Part shown: in pieces, positions 1 through 5,314 of the stretch
Position numbering within the stretch: the first letter of the stretch is position 1
How the letters are laid out: each line of letters opens with the position of its first letter
Source: an uncultured Bacilli bacterium
GTDB lineage: Bacteria > Bacillota_I > Bacilli_A > RFN20 > CAG-826
Length of the DNA: 5,314 nt
Assembly: GCA_934133115.1 (NCBI GenBank)
Contig: CAKPAV010000134.1
Location: forward strand, 1 to 5,314
Direction: 5' to 3'
The notes under the pieces: model-generated
The model's input: only the letters and a program-made list of their open reading frames with translations
Databases searched by the model: none
What the model was told of the DNA's origin: nothing
Made by a program: the position numbers and the translations under genes

Positions 1-621
1 AATTATTAAAGATACAAGCATCAAAACTGACGTAAAAGCAAAAGGAATAATAAATAAGTATGGATTAGGAATTTCTGTCTCAATAGTTGGCATTTTAAAT
101 AAAGATATCATTTGAATAGCGCCAGCAAAAATTGCTCCGATATAACCAACAAAGTTAATAATTCCATTCGCAGTTGCTCTAAGTGGCTTAGGTGTAACAT
201 CAGGCATCAAAGACACAGCAGGATTTCTAAACATTTGCATAAATATAAGTACTAATCCCATTGTTACAATAACACCCACTAAAGAATTCTTAGCAAAGAA
301 GAATGGAATAAATGGGAATAAAATCATTGATGCAACTGTTCCAATAACAATAAAAGGCATTCTTCGACCATATTTTGAATGGGTCTTATCTGATAAGTTA
401 CCAAATAATGGTAATAAGAATAAAGCAAGAACATTATCCATCGCCATAATTATTCCGATAAGATAGTTATAATCTTTATCACCATAAGTATTTTTTAGTA
501 AACGTGCTAAAAACAAAGGGCAATAATAATTATACATTTGCCATAACATTAAAATTGTAAAGAATGTTAAGCCAATTATGAATGTTCTTTTATAATTTAG
601 TTTTAATTTTTTCTCTTCCAT
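1..621 (-). CDS. MFS sugar transporter, GPH/SLC45-like (N-terminal 207 codons, partial)
   Basis: This is the N-terminal half of a major facilitator superfamily permease. The frame is open from the ATG at 621-619 to the window edge, so the C-terminal half is missing only because the window ends. The translation starts MEEKKLKLNYKRTFIIG and has about six hydrophobic segments, near residues 13-33, 53-73, 90-110, 114-131, 152-172 and 186-207. The loop between helices 2 and 3 carries the MFS motif A in its GPH/SLC45 form: G74, D78, K79, then G85-R86-R87. A second family-like stretch, RNPAVSLMPDVTP at 132-144, follows helix 4. Family knowledge points to cation-coupled uptake of a sugar or glycoside at the cytoplasmic membrane; the substrate cannot be told. 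The start is supported by AAGAGG (631-636) nine bases upstream. A weak possible promoter is TTTACA (679-684), an 18-base spacer and TACAAC (655-660). The fold is confident, the substrate class moderate. Confidence 0.88.
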   Translation of the reverse strand, partial: MEEKKLKLNYKRTFIIGLTFFTILMLWQMYNYYCPLFLARLLKNTYGDKDYNYLIGIIMAMDNVLALFLLPLFGNLSDKTHSKYGRRMPFIVIGTVASMILFPFIPFFFAKNSLVGVIVTMGLVLIFMQMFRNPAVSLMPDVTPKPLRATANGIINFVGYIGAIFAGAIQMISLFKMPTIETEIPNPYLFIIPFAFTSVLMLVSLII

Positions 622-630
622 ATAATTATA

Positions 631-636
631 CCTCTT
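631..636 (-). promoter_or_regulatory. Ribosome binding site of the MFS transporter
   Basis: On the minus strand this reads AAGAGG, followed by T, and lies nine bases before the ATG at 621-619. It fixes the transporter start. The TATAAT just downstream (625-630) is too close to the start codon to serve as a -10 box for this gene. Confidence 0.75.
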
Positions 637-691
637 AATGAGTTTATCACAAATGTTGTAACTTAACCATCATATAAATGTAAAAATGAAA

Positions 692-710
692 AAATTTGTT
701 TTACAAATTT
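692..710 (-). repeat. AT-rich perfect inverted repeat between helicase and transporter
   Basis: Two perfect 8-base arms (AAATTTGT and ACAAATTT) are separated by three bases. Read on the minus strand, the second arm runs into extra Ts (689-691). It could be a weak intrinsic terminator for the helicase, whose stop codon is at 748-746. It could also be an operator for the downstream transporter, since it lies just upstream of that gene's possible -35 box (679-684). The stem has a single G-C pair, which makes it a poor terminator, so the operator reading is at least as likely. The rest of the 622-745 gap holds no gene I can support. Confidence 0.45.
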
Positions 711-745
711 ATCTTTGTTAATAAAAATAAAGTACATAATTATTC

Positions 746-3418
746 TTATTCAAATACTGATATTTTTTTCTTCCTTTTAAGCATTTTTTCATTAATAGTT
801 ATGAATGATTTTTTCTTACATTTTATTAACTTTATTCGACCTTCTTCGTTTCTTGTATAAAATATTTCAAATTTGCCTATTCGTCCTAATAAATTATTTT
901 TAAACGCCTCTACCATTTCTTTTTTTTGACCTAATATTGCTGGACAAGCAAAAGAATTTTGATAATCTAGATAATTATATTTTTCAAAAATTAAAATATA
1001 TCGTGGATTATCAATAGGTGAAAAGAATTCATTAATAGCTTGATTAAAGATATTTTGTTCTAAATTATTGGCATTTTTTAAATGTATTCCAATAAAAATA
1101 TCATTCCCAGTTGTTTTCACACTTGCCCTATAACTAATCAAATCTGCTTCTTGTAAAGTTTTAAGTAATGCTTTAGAAATATGAACCATATTCTTTTTAG
1201 GAGAAGAATGAGAAATTAAATAATGAATTGATTTTATAAATAAGAAACCAAATATTACAAATAAAATTATCAATAATAAAAGCACAAATAACACTCTATA
1301 AAAAGCGCCATCATAATTTTCTGAAGAAATAAGAATACGTGTAAATATATTTATAATGCCAGCGCTTATTGTTGATTCAAGTGCAATATATAAAGCTATA
1401 CCAACGTAACTTAAATAATTAAATGGTTTAATTATTTGAGTAGTTGGAACCTCAATTTCATCAATCAATTTAAAATTCTTAGCTAATGATTTTTCCCAAT
1501 TACTTTTAAAATAATCTCTTTTTTTAGATAATTCTAACATTTTTTCATTGATTTTTTTGATTCCATCTTTATTAAAAGGTGGTTTTATTATTGTTAATCG
1601 ATCAATTCCACTTTCTATCTCACCAGTTTCATAATTTGGTCCGACGAAGCAATCGAATCTTCTTACTAGTGTGTCATAATCTAATGATGTTATTTCATTG
1701 TAATCCAATTGGCTTTTTATATATGTTGATTTTATTATGTTATTTTCAAATATGTACTCTGGTTCTATTGTCGCTAGATGCCAAATATTAGCAACTTTGT
1801 TAGGATTACTATTATCTTTTCTTATTGCTCTACCGCGCATTTGATTAGAAAGCATAAAGCTTCCTACAAAACTAGCAAGAATTAATGTATTAATACAAGG
1901 AGAATCCCAGCCTTCACCTAACAAAGATTTTGTTCCAATTATAATATTGATTATTCCTTCCTTAAATAATTTCGAAGCAATATCCACTTTTTCTTTATTC
2001 TTGATTTTAGAAAAATTAAATTCCGAATAACCGCTATCTTTAATTTGATGAATTTTTATTTCATAATCATTTAAATATTCTTTGCAATATGTTGGTAAAA
2101 TAACTAAATTGCCAGATAAAACGCCCATTTTATAATTTGGATTGGCTTTAGCAAGTGATTCAAAAATTGTAACAACACTAATATTCATTGGCTTATTATT
2201 TGTAAAAACTATATTTAGATTTTCTTTTTTTATATAATCTGTGAGAATTAATAATCTTAAATTATCTCCAAGATTATCGCTCTCATGCTTAGTTATTTCA
2301 ACTATACTATTAAGTTTGCCTAATGAACATATTAGGCTGCGTTTAGAACTCTCTTTTAATGAAAAATTTATTAATCCTTTTTCTAATACTGCATATTTTT
2401 TTAAAATCTTAAGTATTGTGGATTTTTCTTCTTCATCCAAAATATCAGCATTTAATAAATATTGATACGCTATTTCATAATAAGATATATTCGGTTCTGG
2501 AAGTGAATGATTTATCGTTAATTTATTAATCATTTTCTTATTTAATTCATAGTTTAAGGATTTTAAAATAATCAAATTTGCAATAATTGGTTTAACATTT
2601 TCATATAAAGTATCATCTTCAGTTTCATAAAGCATATTAATATAATTATTCACTTTATCGTATATTTTTAAATTTCGTAGTTCATTTATAGCTTTCAAAA
2701 CATTTTCTTTGTATTCTTTAAATATCGCAGTTTCTTCCTTTGTTGGGTAATTAAAATATATAAAATCTTGGTGTGGACATAATGTTTGTTCTTTTACAAG
2801 CTCCGGAACAAATATTTCTTCATCAATTGGTCCGCATACTTTTTCATACCTATCCCATTCTGCTTTTTTAGCATCATATGGTGGTGTTGCAGTTAAGGCG
2901 ATTATTTTAATGTCATTGCCTAATTTTTCAATAAATTTTTCAAGTGATTTTTGCCATTCGTTTTGTAAATGATGTGCTTCATCTAAACAAATTGTTTTAA
3001 CATTGTGTCTTTTTATTAGTTCGAAAATATCAAGATTACTATAATCTATTACTTCACCATCTTCTTCTACACTAATTTTGTTCATAATTGAATGAAGAGC
3101 TTGGTAAGTTATAGAATTAATCAAAGTGATTTCATGCAAATCATATGAAAAATAATCATCCATATTTTCATTAGAAGGCAAAAAACACTCTCTAAAACGA
3201 TCGCCCCATTGATATTTAATGGTGGTGGTTGGTGATACAATTATTGTCGGTGCATTCAATTTACGAATTAATTCTAATCCTAAAATGGTCTTACCACTTC
3301 CAGGAGCGGCAACTATATGTATTTTACCATTTAAAAGATATTTATCCGCATTGTTTAATACTCTATCTTGGTAATCTCTAAATTTTCCTTTAAATTTAAC
3401 ATTTTCAAAATTTTTCAT
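746..3418 (-). CDS. Membrane-anchored superfamily 2 DEAH-type helicase, ResIII-like, 890 aa
   Basis: This is an ATP-dependent nucleic-acid motor with all the main SF2 motifs. They are a Q-like FRDYQ (13-17), Walker A APGSGKT (38-44), DEAHH (146-150), TATPP (176-180), motif V GTKSLLGEGWDSP (495-507) and arginine-finger motif VI QMRGRAIR (526-533). A stretch of about 200 residues (183-386), rich in Lys, Glu, Leu and Ile, separates the two RecA lobes. After the motor come two hydrophobic segments, about 668-692 and 705-731, joined by a short loop. They predict a membrane hairpin that keeps motor and tail on the cytoplasmic side. The tail (about 735-890) is basic at its end and I do not recognise its fold. 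The VGSFMLSNQMRGRAIR block is familiar to me from helicases annotated only as 'DEAD/DEAH box helicase family protein', so substrate and pathway are unknown. An in-frame TGA at 3433-3431 leaves the ATG at 3418 as the first ATG. No Shine-Dalgarno is present. No nuclease, methylase or specificity gene adjoins it, so a restriction role is not shown. Confidence 0.9.
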   Translation of the reverse strand: MKNFENVKFKGKFRDYQDRVLNNADKYLLNGKIHIVAAPGSGKTILGLELIRKLNAPTIIVSPTTTIKYQWGDRFRECFLPSNENMDDYFSYDLHEITLINSITYQALHSIMNKISVEEDGEVIDYSNLDIFELIKRHNVKTICLDEAHHLQNEWQKSLEKFIEKLGNDIKIIALTATPPYDAKKAEWDRYEKVCGPIDEEIFVPELVKEQTLCPHQDFIYFNYPTKEETAIFKEYKENVLKAINELRNLKIYDKVNNYINMLYETEDDTLYENVKPIIANLIILKSLNYELNKKMINKLTINHSLPEPNISYYEIAYQYLLNADILDEEEKSTILKILKKYAVLEKGLINFSLKESSKRSLICSLGKLNSIVEITKHESDNLGDNLRLLILTDYIKKENLNIVFTNNKPMNISVVTIFESLAKANPNYKMGVLSGNLVILPTYCKEYLNDYEIKIHQIKDSGYSEFNFSKIKNKEKVDIASKLFKEGIINIIIGTKSLLGEGWDSPCINTLILASFVGSFMLSNQMRGRAIRKDNSNPNKVANIWHLATIEPEYIFENNIIKSTYIKSQLDYNEITSLDYDTLVRRFDCFVGPNYETGEIESGIDRLTIIKPPFNKDGIKKINEKMLELSKKRDYFKSNWEKSLAKNFKLIDEIEVPTTQIIKPFNYLSYVGIALYIALESTISAGIINIFTRILISSENYDGAFYRVLFVLLLLIILFVIFGFLFIKSIHYLISHSSPKKNMVHISKALLKTLQEADLISYRASVKTTGNDIFIGIHLKNANNLEQNIFNQAINEFFSPIDNPRYILIFEKYNYLDYQNSFACPAILGQKKEMVEAFKNNLLGRIGKFEIFYTRNEEGRIKLIKCKKKSFITINEKMLKRKKKISVFE

Positions 3419-3424
3419 ACCAAT

Positions 3425-3433
3425 ATTATATCA
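3425..3433 (-). promoter_or_regulatory. Extended -10 promoter of the helicase, leaderless start likely
   Basis: The minus strand reads TGATATAAT, a perfect extended -10 (TGn plus TATAAT). It ends six bases before the helicase ATG at 3418, so transcription should begin at or within a base or two of the start codon. There is no AGGAGG-like site in the gap, unlike the flotillin and transporter genes. The position of a -35 box is occupied by the T-run of the preceding terminator (3446-3453), which fits an extended -10 promoter that needs little from -35. Promoter and leaderless reading are inferences from sequence. Confidence 0.6.
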
Positions 3434-3445
3434 TTTTCTCAAAAC

Positions 3446-3476
3446 AAAAAAAATCCCTGATTTTTCATCAGAGATT
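3446..3476 (-). terminator. Intrinsic terminator of the flotillin gene
   Basis: On the minus strand the stem is AATCTCTGAT paired with ATCAGGGATT (10 pairs, one G-U), with the five-base loop GAAAA, followed by eight Ts (3453-3446). It lies 24 bases beyond the flotillin stop codon (3503-3501) and just before the helicase promoter, so it separates the two genes transcriptionally. Confidence 0.9.
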
Positions 3477-3500
3477 AATTATTTCTAGAAATTAGTAATA

Positions 3501-5036
3501 TTATTTGCTCTCTTTTGGTGTATCATCTTTTTTCTTCTCAATTAGTTTTCCACCTAGATACCCAGCAATTAAAGATTTAATATCTAATCCTGTAGCTTTT
3601 TGAAGTCCATCAATTATTTGATTACCATTTTTAGATAATTCCTCTGTTAATTTAGCTGTATTTCCTTCACCATACATCGTAATAGAATCAATTTTACTCA
3701 TTGCAGAAGCCATTGGTTCAGAGTATGCTTTAATAATTTCTGGAAGTACATTAGAATCAAGAATTAATTGTAATGTCGCAGCTTCTCCATATTGCTTCAT
3801 TGCATCAGCTTTTGCTTTAATTGCATCAGCTTCAGCTTTACCTTTTGCTTCAATACCTTTAGCTTCGGCAAGTGCTGCCTCTCTTAAAGCATTTGCCTTA
3901 GCGATTTGAGCAGCGGCTTCGGCTTCAGCTTGAATCTTTAATGCTTCAGCGGCTTTAGTGCGAGCAACTTTTTCAGCTTCTGCCTTAATTTTCTCCATTT
4001 CTGCTTCTTGTTCTAATTCGTATTTTTTAGCCTCGGCAGCTTTTTGACGAGCATATAAATCTGCTTCAGAAGCTTGCTCTTTAGCGTACTTTTCTGCATC
4101 AGCTTGCTTGTTAATAGTAGCTTGAAGTTTTCTTTCTTGAAGTTCAACTTCCTTTTGTCCTAATTCAACTTCACGTTCACGCTTAGCAATATCAGCATTG
4201 ATTTGTGCAATGTTAATCTCTTGTTTGCGCTTTTGTTCCTCAATAGCATAAGCAGCATCCGCGGTAGCTTTAGCGGTATCTGTTTGTTGTTTTAACGCTG
4301 ATTCTTTAAGTGATAAAGAAGTATTTTGTTCAATGATTTTTTGATTAGCTTCAACTCTTGATCTATTAGCAGCTTCTTCAGCATTAGATTTAGCAATGGT
4401 AACATCTCTTTCTGCATTTGCTTTAGCAATTGCAGCATCTTTTGAAATTTGAGAAATGTTATCAATACCTAAATTTTCAATCACATGGTTATCATCTGCG
4501 AATGATTGAATATTGAAGTTAACAACTTCAATTCCCATTTTAGCCATATCTGGTACAACGTTGTCTTTAACTGACAATGCTACACCTTGACGGTCTTGCA
4601 CAAGTTTTTTAATATCAACTGTGCCAATAATTTCACGCATATTACCTTGTAATACTTGTTGAACTTGTTTGATTAAGTCTGATTCAGTCATATTAAGAAT
4701 TGATTCTGCAGCACGATCAAGAAGTTCTGGATCTGAAGATATCTTTAAGTTAGCAACACCATCTACACGAATATTAATAAAATTAGATGTTGGAATTGCT
4801 TCATCTGTCTTAATATCAACTTGGAATACTCTTAATGAAAGTTTATCAATTCTTTGTAAAAAAGGAATTCTAAAACCAGCTTTACCAATAAGAATCTTTC
4901 TTTTTCCAAGTCCTGACACAATGATAGCTGTATCTGGTGCGGCTTTAACATAACTGCAGGCAAATAAAATCAATAGTAACGCCACCACAATAGCGCCAAT
5001 AGTCAAACCAATTGTAACTGCATCTGATAAAAACAT
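3501..5036 (-). CDS. floT: Flotillin-like SPFH membrane scaffold protein (FloT/YuaG type), 511 aa
   Basis: Flotillins assemble into large membrane-associated oligomers that organise functional microdomains and affect membrane fluidity, signalling and secretion. This protein has one N-terminal membrane helix (about 7-30), then an SPFH domain (about 31-200) opening with AAPDTAIIVSGLGKRK and containing LAKMGLxIV-like residues (DMAKMGIEVVNF, 163-174). A long Ala/Glu/Lys-rich coiled coil follows (about 200-412) with repeated EA and AEA steps. The C-terminal region starts at QYGEAA (415-420), includes KIDSIT (448-453) and GLDIKSLIAGYLGG (483-496), and ends in a charged tail. Length and layout match Bacillus subtilis FloT/YuaG (about 509 residues). 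The ATG is supported by GGAGGT at 5048-5043, six bases upstream. In Bacillus the gene sits beside an NfeD-like partner (yuaF); none is seen here, and the gene lies alone between two terminators. The symbol is assigned by architecture, and FloT-type is preferred over the shorter FloA. Confidence 0.92.
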   Translation of the reverse strand: MFLSDAVTIGLTIGAIVVALLLILFACSYVKAAPDTAIIVSGLGKRKILIGKAGFRIPFLQRIDKLSLRVFQVDIKTDEAIPTSNFINIRVDGVANLKISSDPELLDRAAESILNMTESDLIKQVQQVLQGNMREIIGTVDIKKLVQDRQGVALSVKDNVVPDMAKMGIEVVNFNIQSFADDNHVIENLGIDNISQISKDAAIAKANAERDVTIAKSNAEEAANRSRVEANQKIIEQNTSLSLKESALKQQTDTAKATADAAYAIEEQKRKQEINIAQINADIAKREREVELGQKEVELQERKLQATINKQADAEKYAKEQASEADLYARQKAAEAKKYELEQEAEMEKIKAEAEKVARTKAAEALKIQAEAEAAAQIAKANALREAALAEAKGIEAKGKAEADAIKAKADAMKQYGEAATLQLILDSNVLPEIIKAYSEPMASAMSKIDSITMYGEGNTAKLTEELSKNGNQIIDGLQKATGLDIKSLIAGYLGGKLIEKKKDDTPKESK

Positions 5037-5042
5037 AATATT

Positions 5043-5048
5043 ACCTCC
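5043..5048 (-). promoter_or_regulatory. Ribosome binding site of the flotillin gene
   Basis: GGAGGT on the minus strand, six bases before the ATG at 5036-5034. It is a near-consensus Shine-Dalgarno sequence and decides the start of the flotillin, placing the hydrophobic N-terminal helix inside the protein. Confidence 0.88.
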
Positions 5049-5056
5049 GTTTTATC

Positions 5057-5079
5057 TTGTATATTTGTTAAATATACAA
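5057..5079. repeat. Perfect 10-bp inverted repeat in the flotillin leader, operator candidate
   Basis: The arms TTGTATATTT (5057-5066) and AAATATACAA (5070-5079) are perfect inverses separated by GTT. No T-run follows on the minus strand, so it is not a terminator. It covers the start site predicted from the -35/-10 pair at 5084-5112 and ends eight bases before the ribosome site. That is a usual place for a repressor operator. A leader-RNA hairpin is the alternative. The regulator is unknown. Confidence 0.55.
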
Positions 5080-5083
5080 ATTA

Positions 5084-5112
5084 ATTACAATTAAAATATA
5101 TCATTAAATCAA
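5084..5112 (-). promoter_or_regulatory. Candidate sigma-A-type promoter of the flotillin gene
   Basis: The minus strand has TTGATT (5112-5107), a spacer of exactly 17 bases and TGTAAT (5089-5084), four and five matches to the consensus hexamers. Transcription would start near 5077, giving a leader of about 40 bases. A short inverted repeat (ATCATT and AATGAT, 5100-5116) overlaps the -35 box. In such AT-rich DNA chance matches are common, so this is a candidate only. Confidence 0.45.
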
Positions 5113-5120
5113 TGATTTTA

Positions 5121-5137
5121 AAATAAGTTTCTTATTT
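5121..5137. repeat. Short inverted repeat between the two candidate flotillin promoters
   Basis: The perfect 7-base arms AAATAAG and CTTATTT are separated by TTT. It lies upstream of the proximal candidate promoter and just downstream of the distal one. It may be a second regulator site, but a palindrome of this size in AT-rich DNA can arise by chance. Confidence 0.3.
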
Positions 5138-5150
5138 ATCGAACATATTT

Positions 5151-5159
5151 ATTATATCA
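5151..5159 (-). promoter_or_regulatory. Candidate distal extended -10 promoter of the flotillin gene
   Basis: The minus strand reads TGATATAAT, the same nine bases as the helicase promoter at 3433-3425. No good -35 box stands at the right spacing, which is tolerated by extended -10 promoters. Transcription would start near 5144 and give a leader of about 108 bases carrying the inverted repeats. Confidence 0.45.
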
Positions 5160-5214
5160 ATCAATTTCTTTATATTGTGATCGGCCTTTTTTGCTTGTTG
5201 TTCGGCTTTAAAAC

Positions 5215-5246
5215 AAAAAAAGTTCGAATCAATGAAAGATCCGAAC
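5215..5246 (-). terminator. Intrinsic terminator of the tRNA-Leu transcript
   Basis: On the minus strand GTTCGGATC pairs with GATTCGAAC (nine pairs, one G-U) around the seven-base loop TTTCATT, followed by seven Ts (5221-5215). It begins 15 bases after the tRNA CCA end and should stop transcription before the flotillin promoter region. Confidence 0.9.
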
Positions 5247-5260
5247 AAAATTTGAATTTT

Positions 5261-5314
5261 TGGTGGGCGTGACAGGAATCGAACCTGCACGGTTTAGCCA
5301 CTAGATCCTAAGTC
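5261..5314 (-). tRNA. tRNA-Leu(UAG), 3' part, truncated by the window edge
   Basis: The minus strand shows the end of a class II tRNA. The part of the anticodon stem in the window is followed by the loop CTTAGGA (5312-5306) with anticodon TAG (5310-5308), then the 3' stem TCTAG, a 12-base long variable arm (5300-5289), the T-arm GCAGG / TTCGATT / CCTGT, the acceptor strand CACGCCC, discriminator A and an encoded CCA (5263-5261). The anticodon and the long variable arm identify leucine, reading CUN codons and chiefly CUA. The acceptor 5' strand, the D-arm and most of the 5' anticodon stem lie beyond the window. Confidence 0.95.

Noticed and set aside
1579..1791. Open frame of 70 codons on the plus strand inside the helicase gene
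   Set aside because: It lies opposite a well-supported coding sequence with intact motifs, has no recognisable domain, and its Phe/Leu-rich product is what antisense reading of an AT-rich gene gives.
2241..2465. Open frame of 74 codons on the plus strand inside the helicase gene
   Set aside because: Antisense to the helicase inter-lobe segment, with low-complexity composition and no domain.
3501..3503. Flotillin and helicase as one operon
   Set aside because: The intrinsic terminator at 3446-3476 and a separate promoter-like box before the helicase argue for independent units, though partial readthrough cannot be excluded.
3780..4130. Repetitive GCTTCAGC/GCTTCGGC-like DNA, possible tandem repeat or CRISPR-like array
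   Set aside because: It encodes the Ala/Glu coiled coil of the flotillin in frame; the units are irregular and there are no spacers.
4669..4953. Open frame of 94 codons on the plus strand inside the flotillin gene
   Set aside because: Antisense to the conserved SPFH domain; the product has no recognisable family.
5200..5246. Alternative pairing of GTTCGG (5246-5241) with CCGAAC (5205-5200) on the minus strand, resembling an antiterminator
   Set aside because: Six pairs across a long gap are much weaker than the nine-pair terminator stem, and the second strand lies beyond the T-run, so it would be made too late to prevent termination.
5261..5314. tRNA 3' end as an integration site for a mobile element holding the flotillin and helicase genes
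   Set aside because: No integrase is present and I find no second copy of the tRNA 3' end in the window. The flotillin looks like a core gene.

Overview
The window comes from a low-GC, AT-rich bacterial chromosome. Every gene seen lies on the minus strand. Trp is encoded by TGG, genes end in TAA and no TGA is read through, so the code is standard and Mycoplasma/Spiroplasma-type recoding is not in use. Strong AGGAGG-type ribosome sites, intrinsic terminators with T-runs, a CCA-encoding tRNA gene and a FloT/YuaG-type flotillin together suggest the Bacillota, or a Mycoplasmatota lineage that kept the standard code. The exact taxon cannot be read from the sequence.

In transcription order (right to left) the window holds: (1) the 3' part of a tRNA-Leu(UAG) gene, cut by the window edge, followed by a strong intrinsic terminator; (2) a promoter region with several short perfect inverted repeats; (3) a full-length flotillin-like SPFH protein with an N-terminal membrane helix and a long Glu/Ala-rich coiled coil, closed by its own terminator; (4) an 890-residue superfamily 2 helicase with two predicted transmembrane helices after the motor and an unidentified C-terminal domain; (5) a 124-base gap with an AT-rich inverted repeat; (6) the first 207 codons of a major facilitator (GPH/SLC45-like sugar) transporter that runs off the left edge.

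The terminators suggest that the tRNA, the flotillin and the helicase are separate transcription units rather than one operon. The most unusual item is the helicase. Its motor motifs are intact, but it appears tethered to the membrane by a C-terminal helical hairpin. Its start codon has no ribosome binding site and sits immediately behind a perfect extended -10 box, which points to a leaderless mRNA. Its neighbour is a membrane-organising flotillin. A joint membrane role is possible but rests only on adjacency. The transporter is probably an unrelated nutrient-uptake function.
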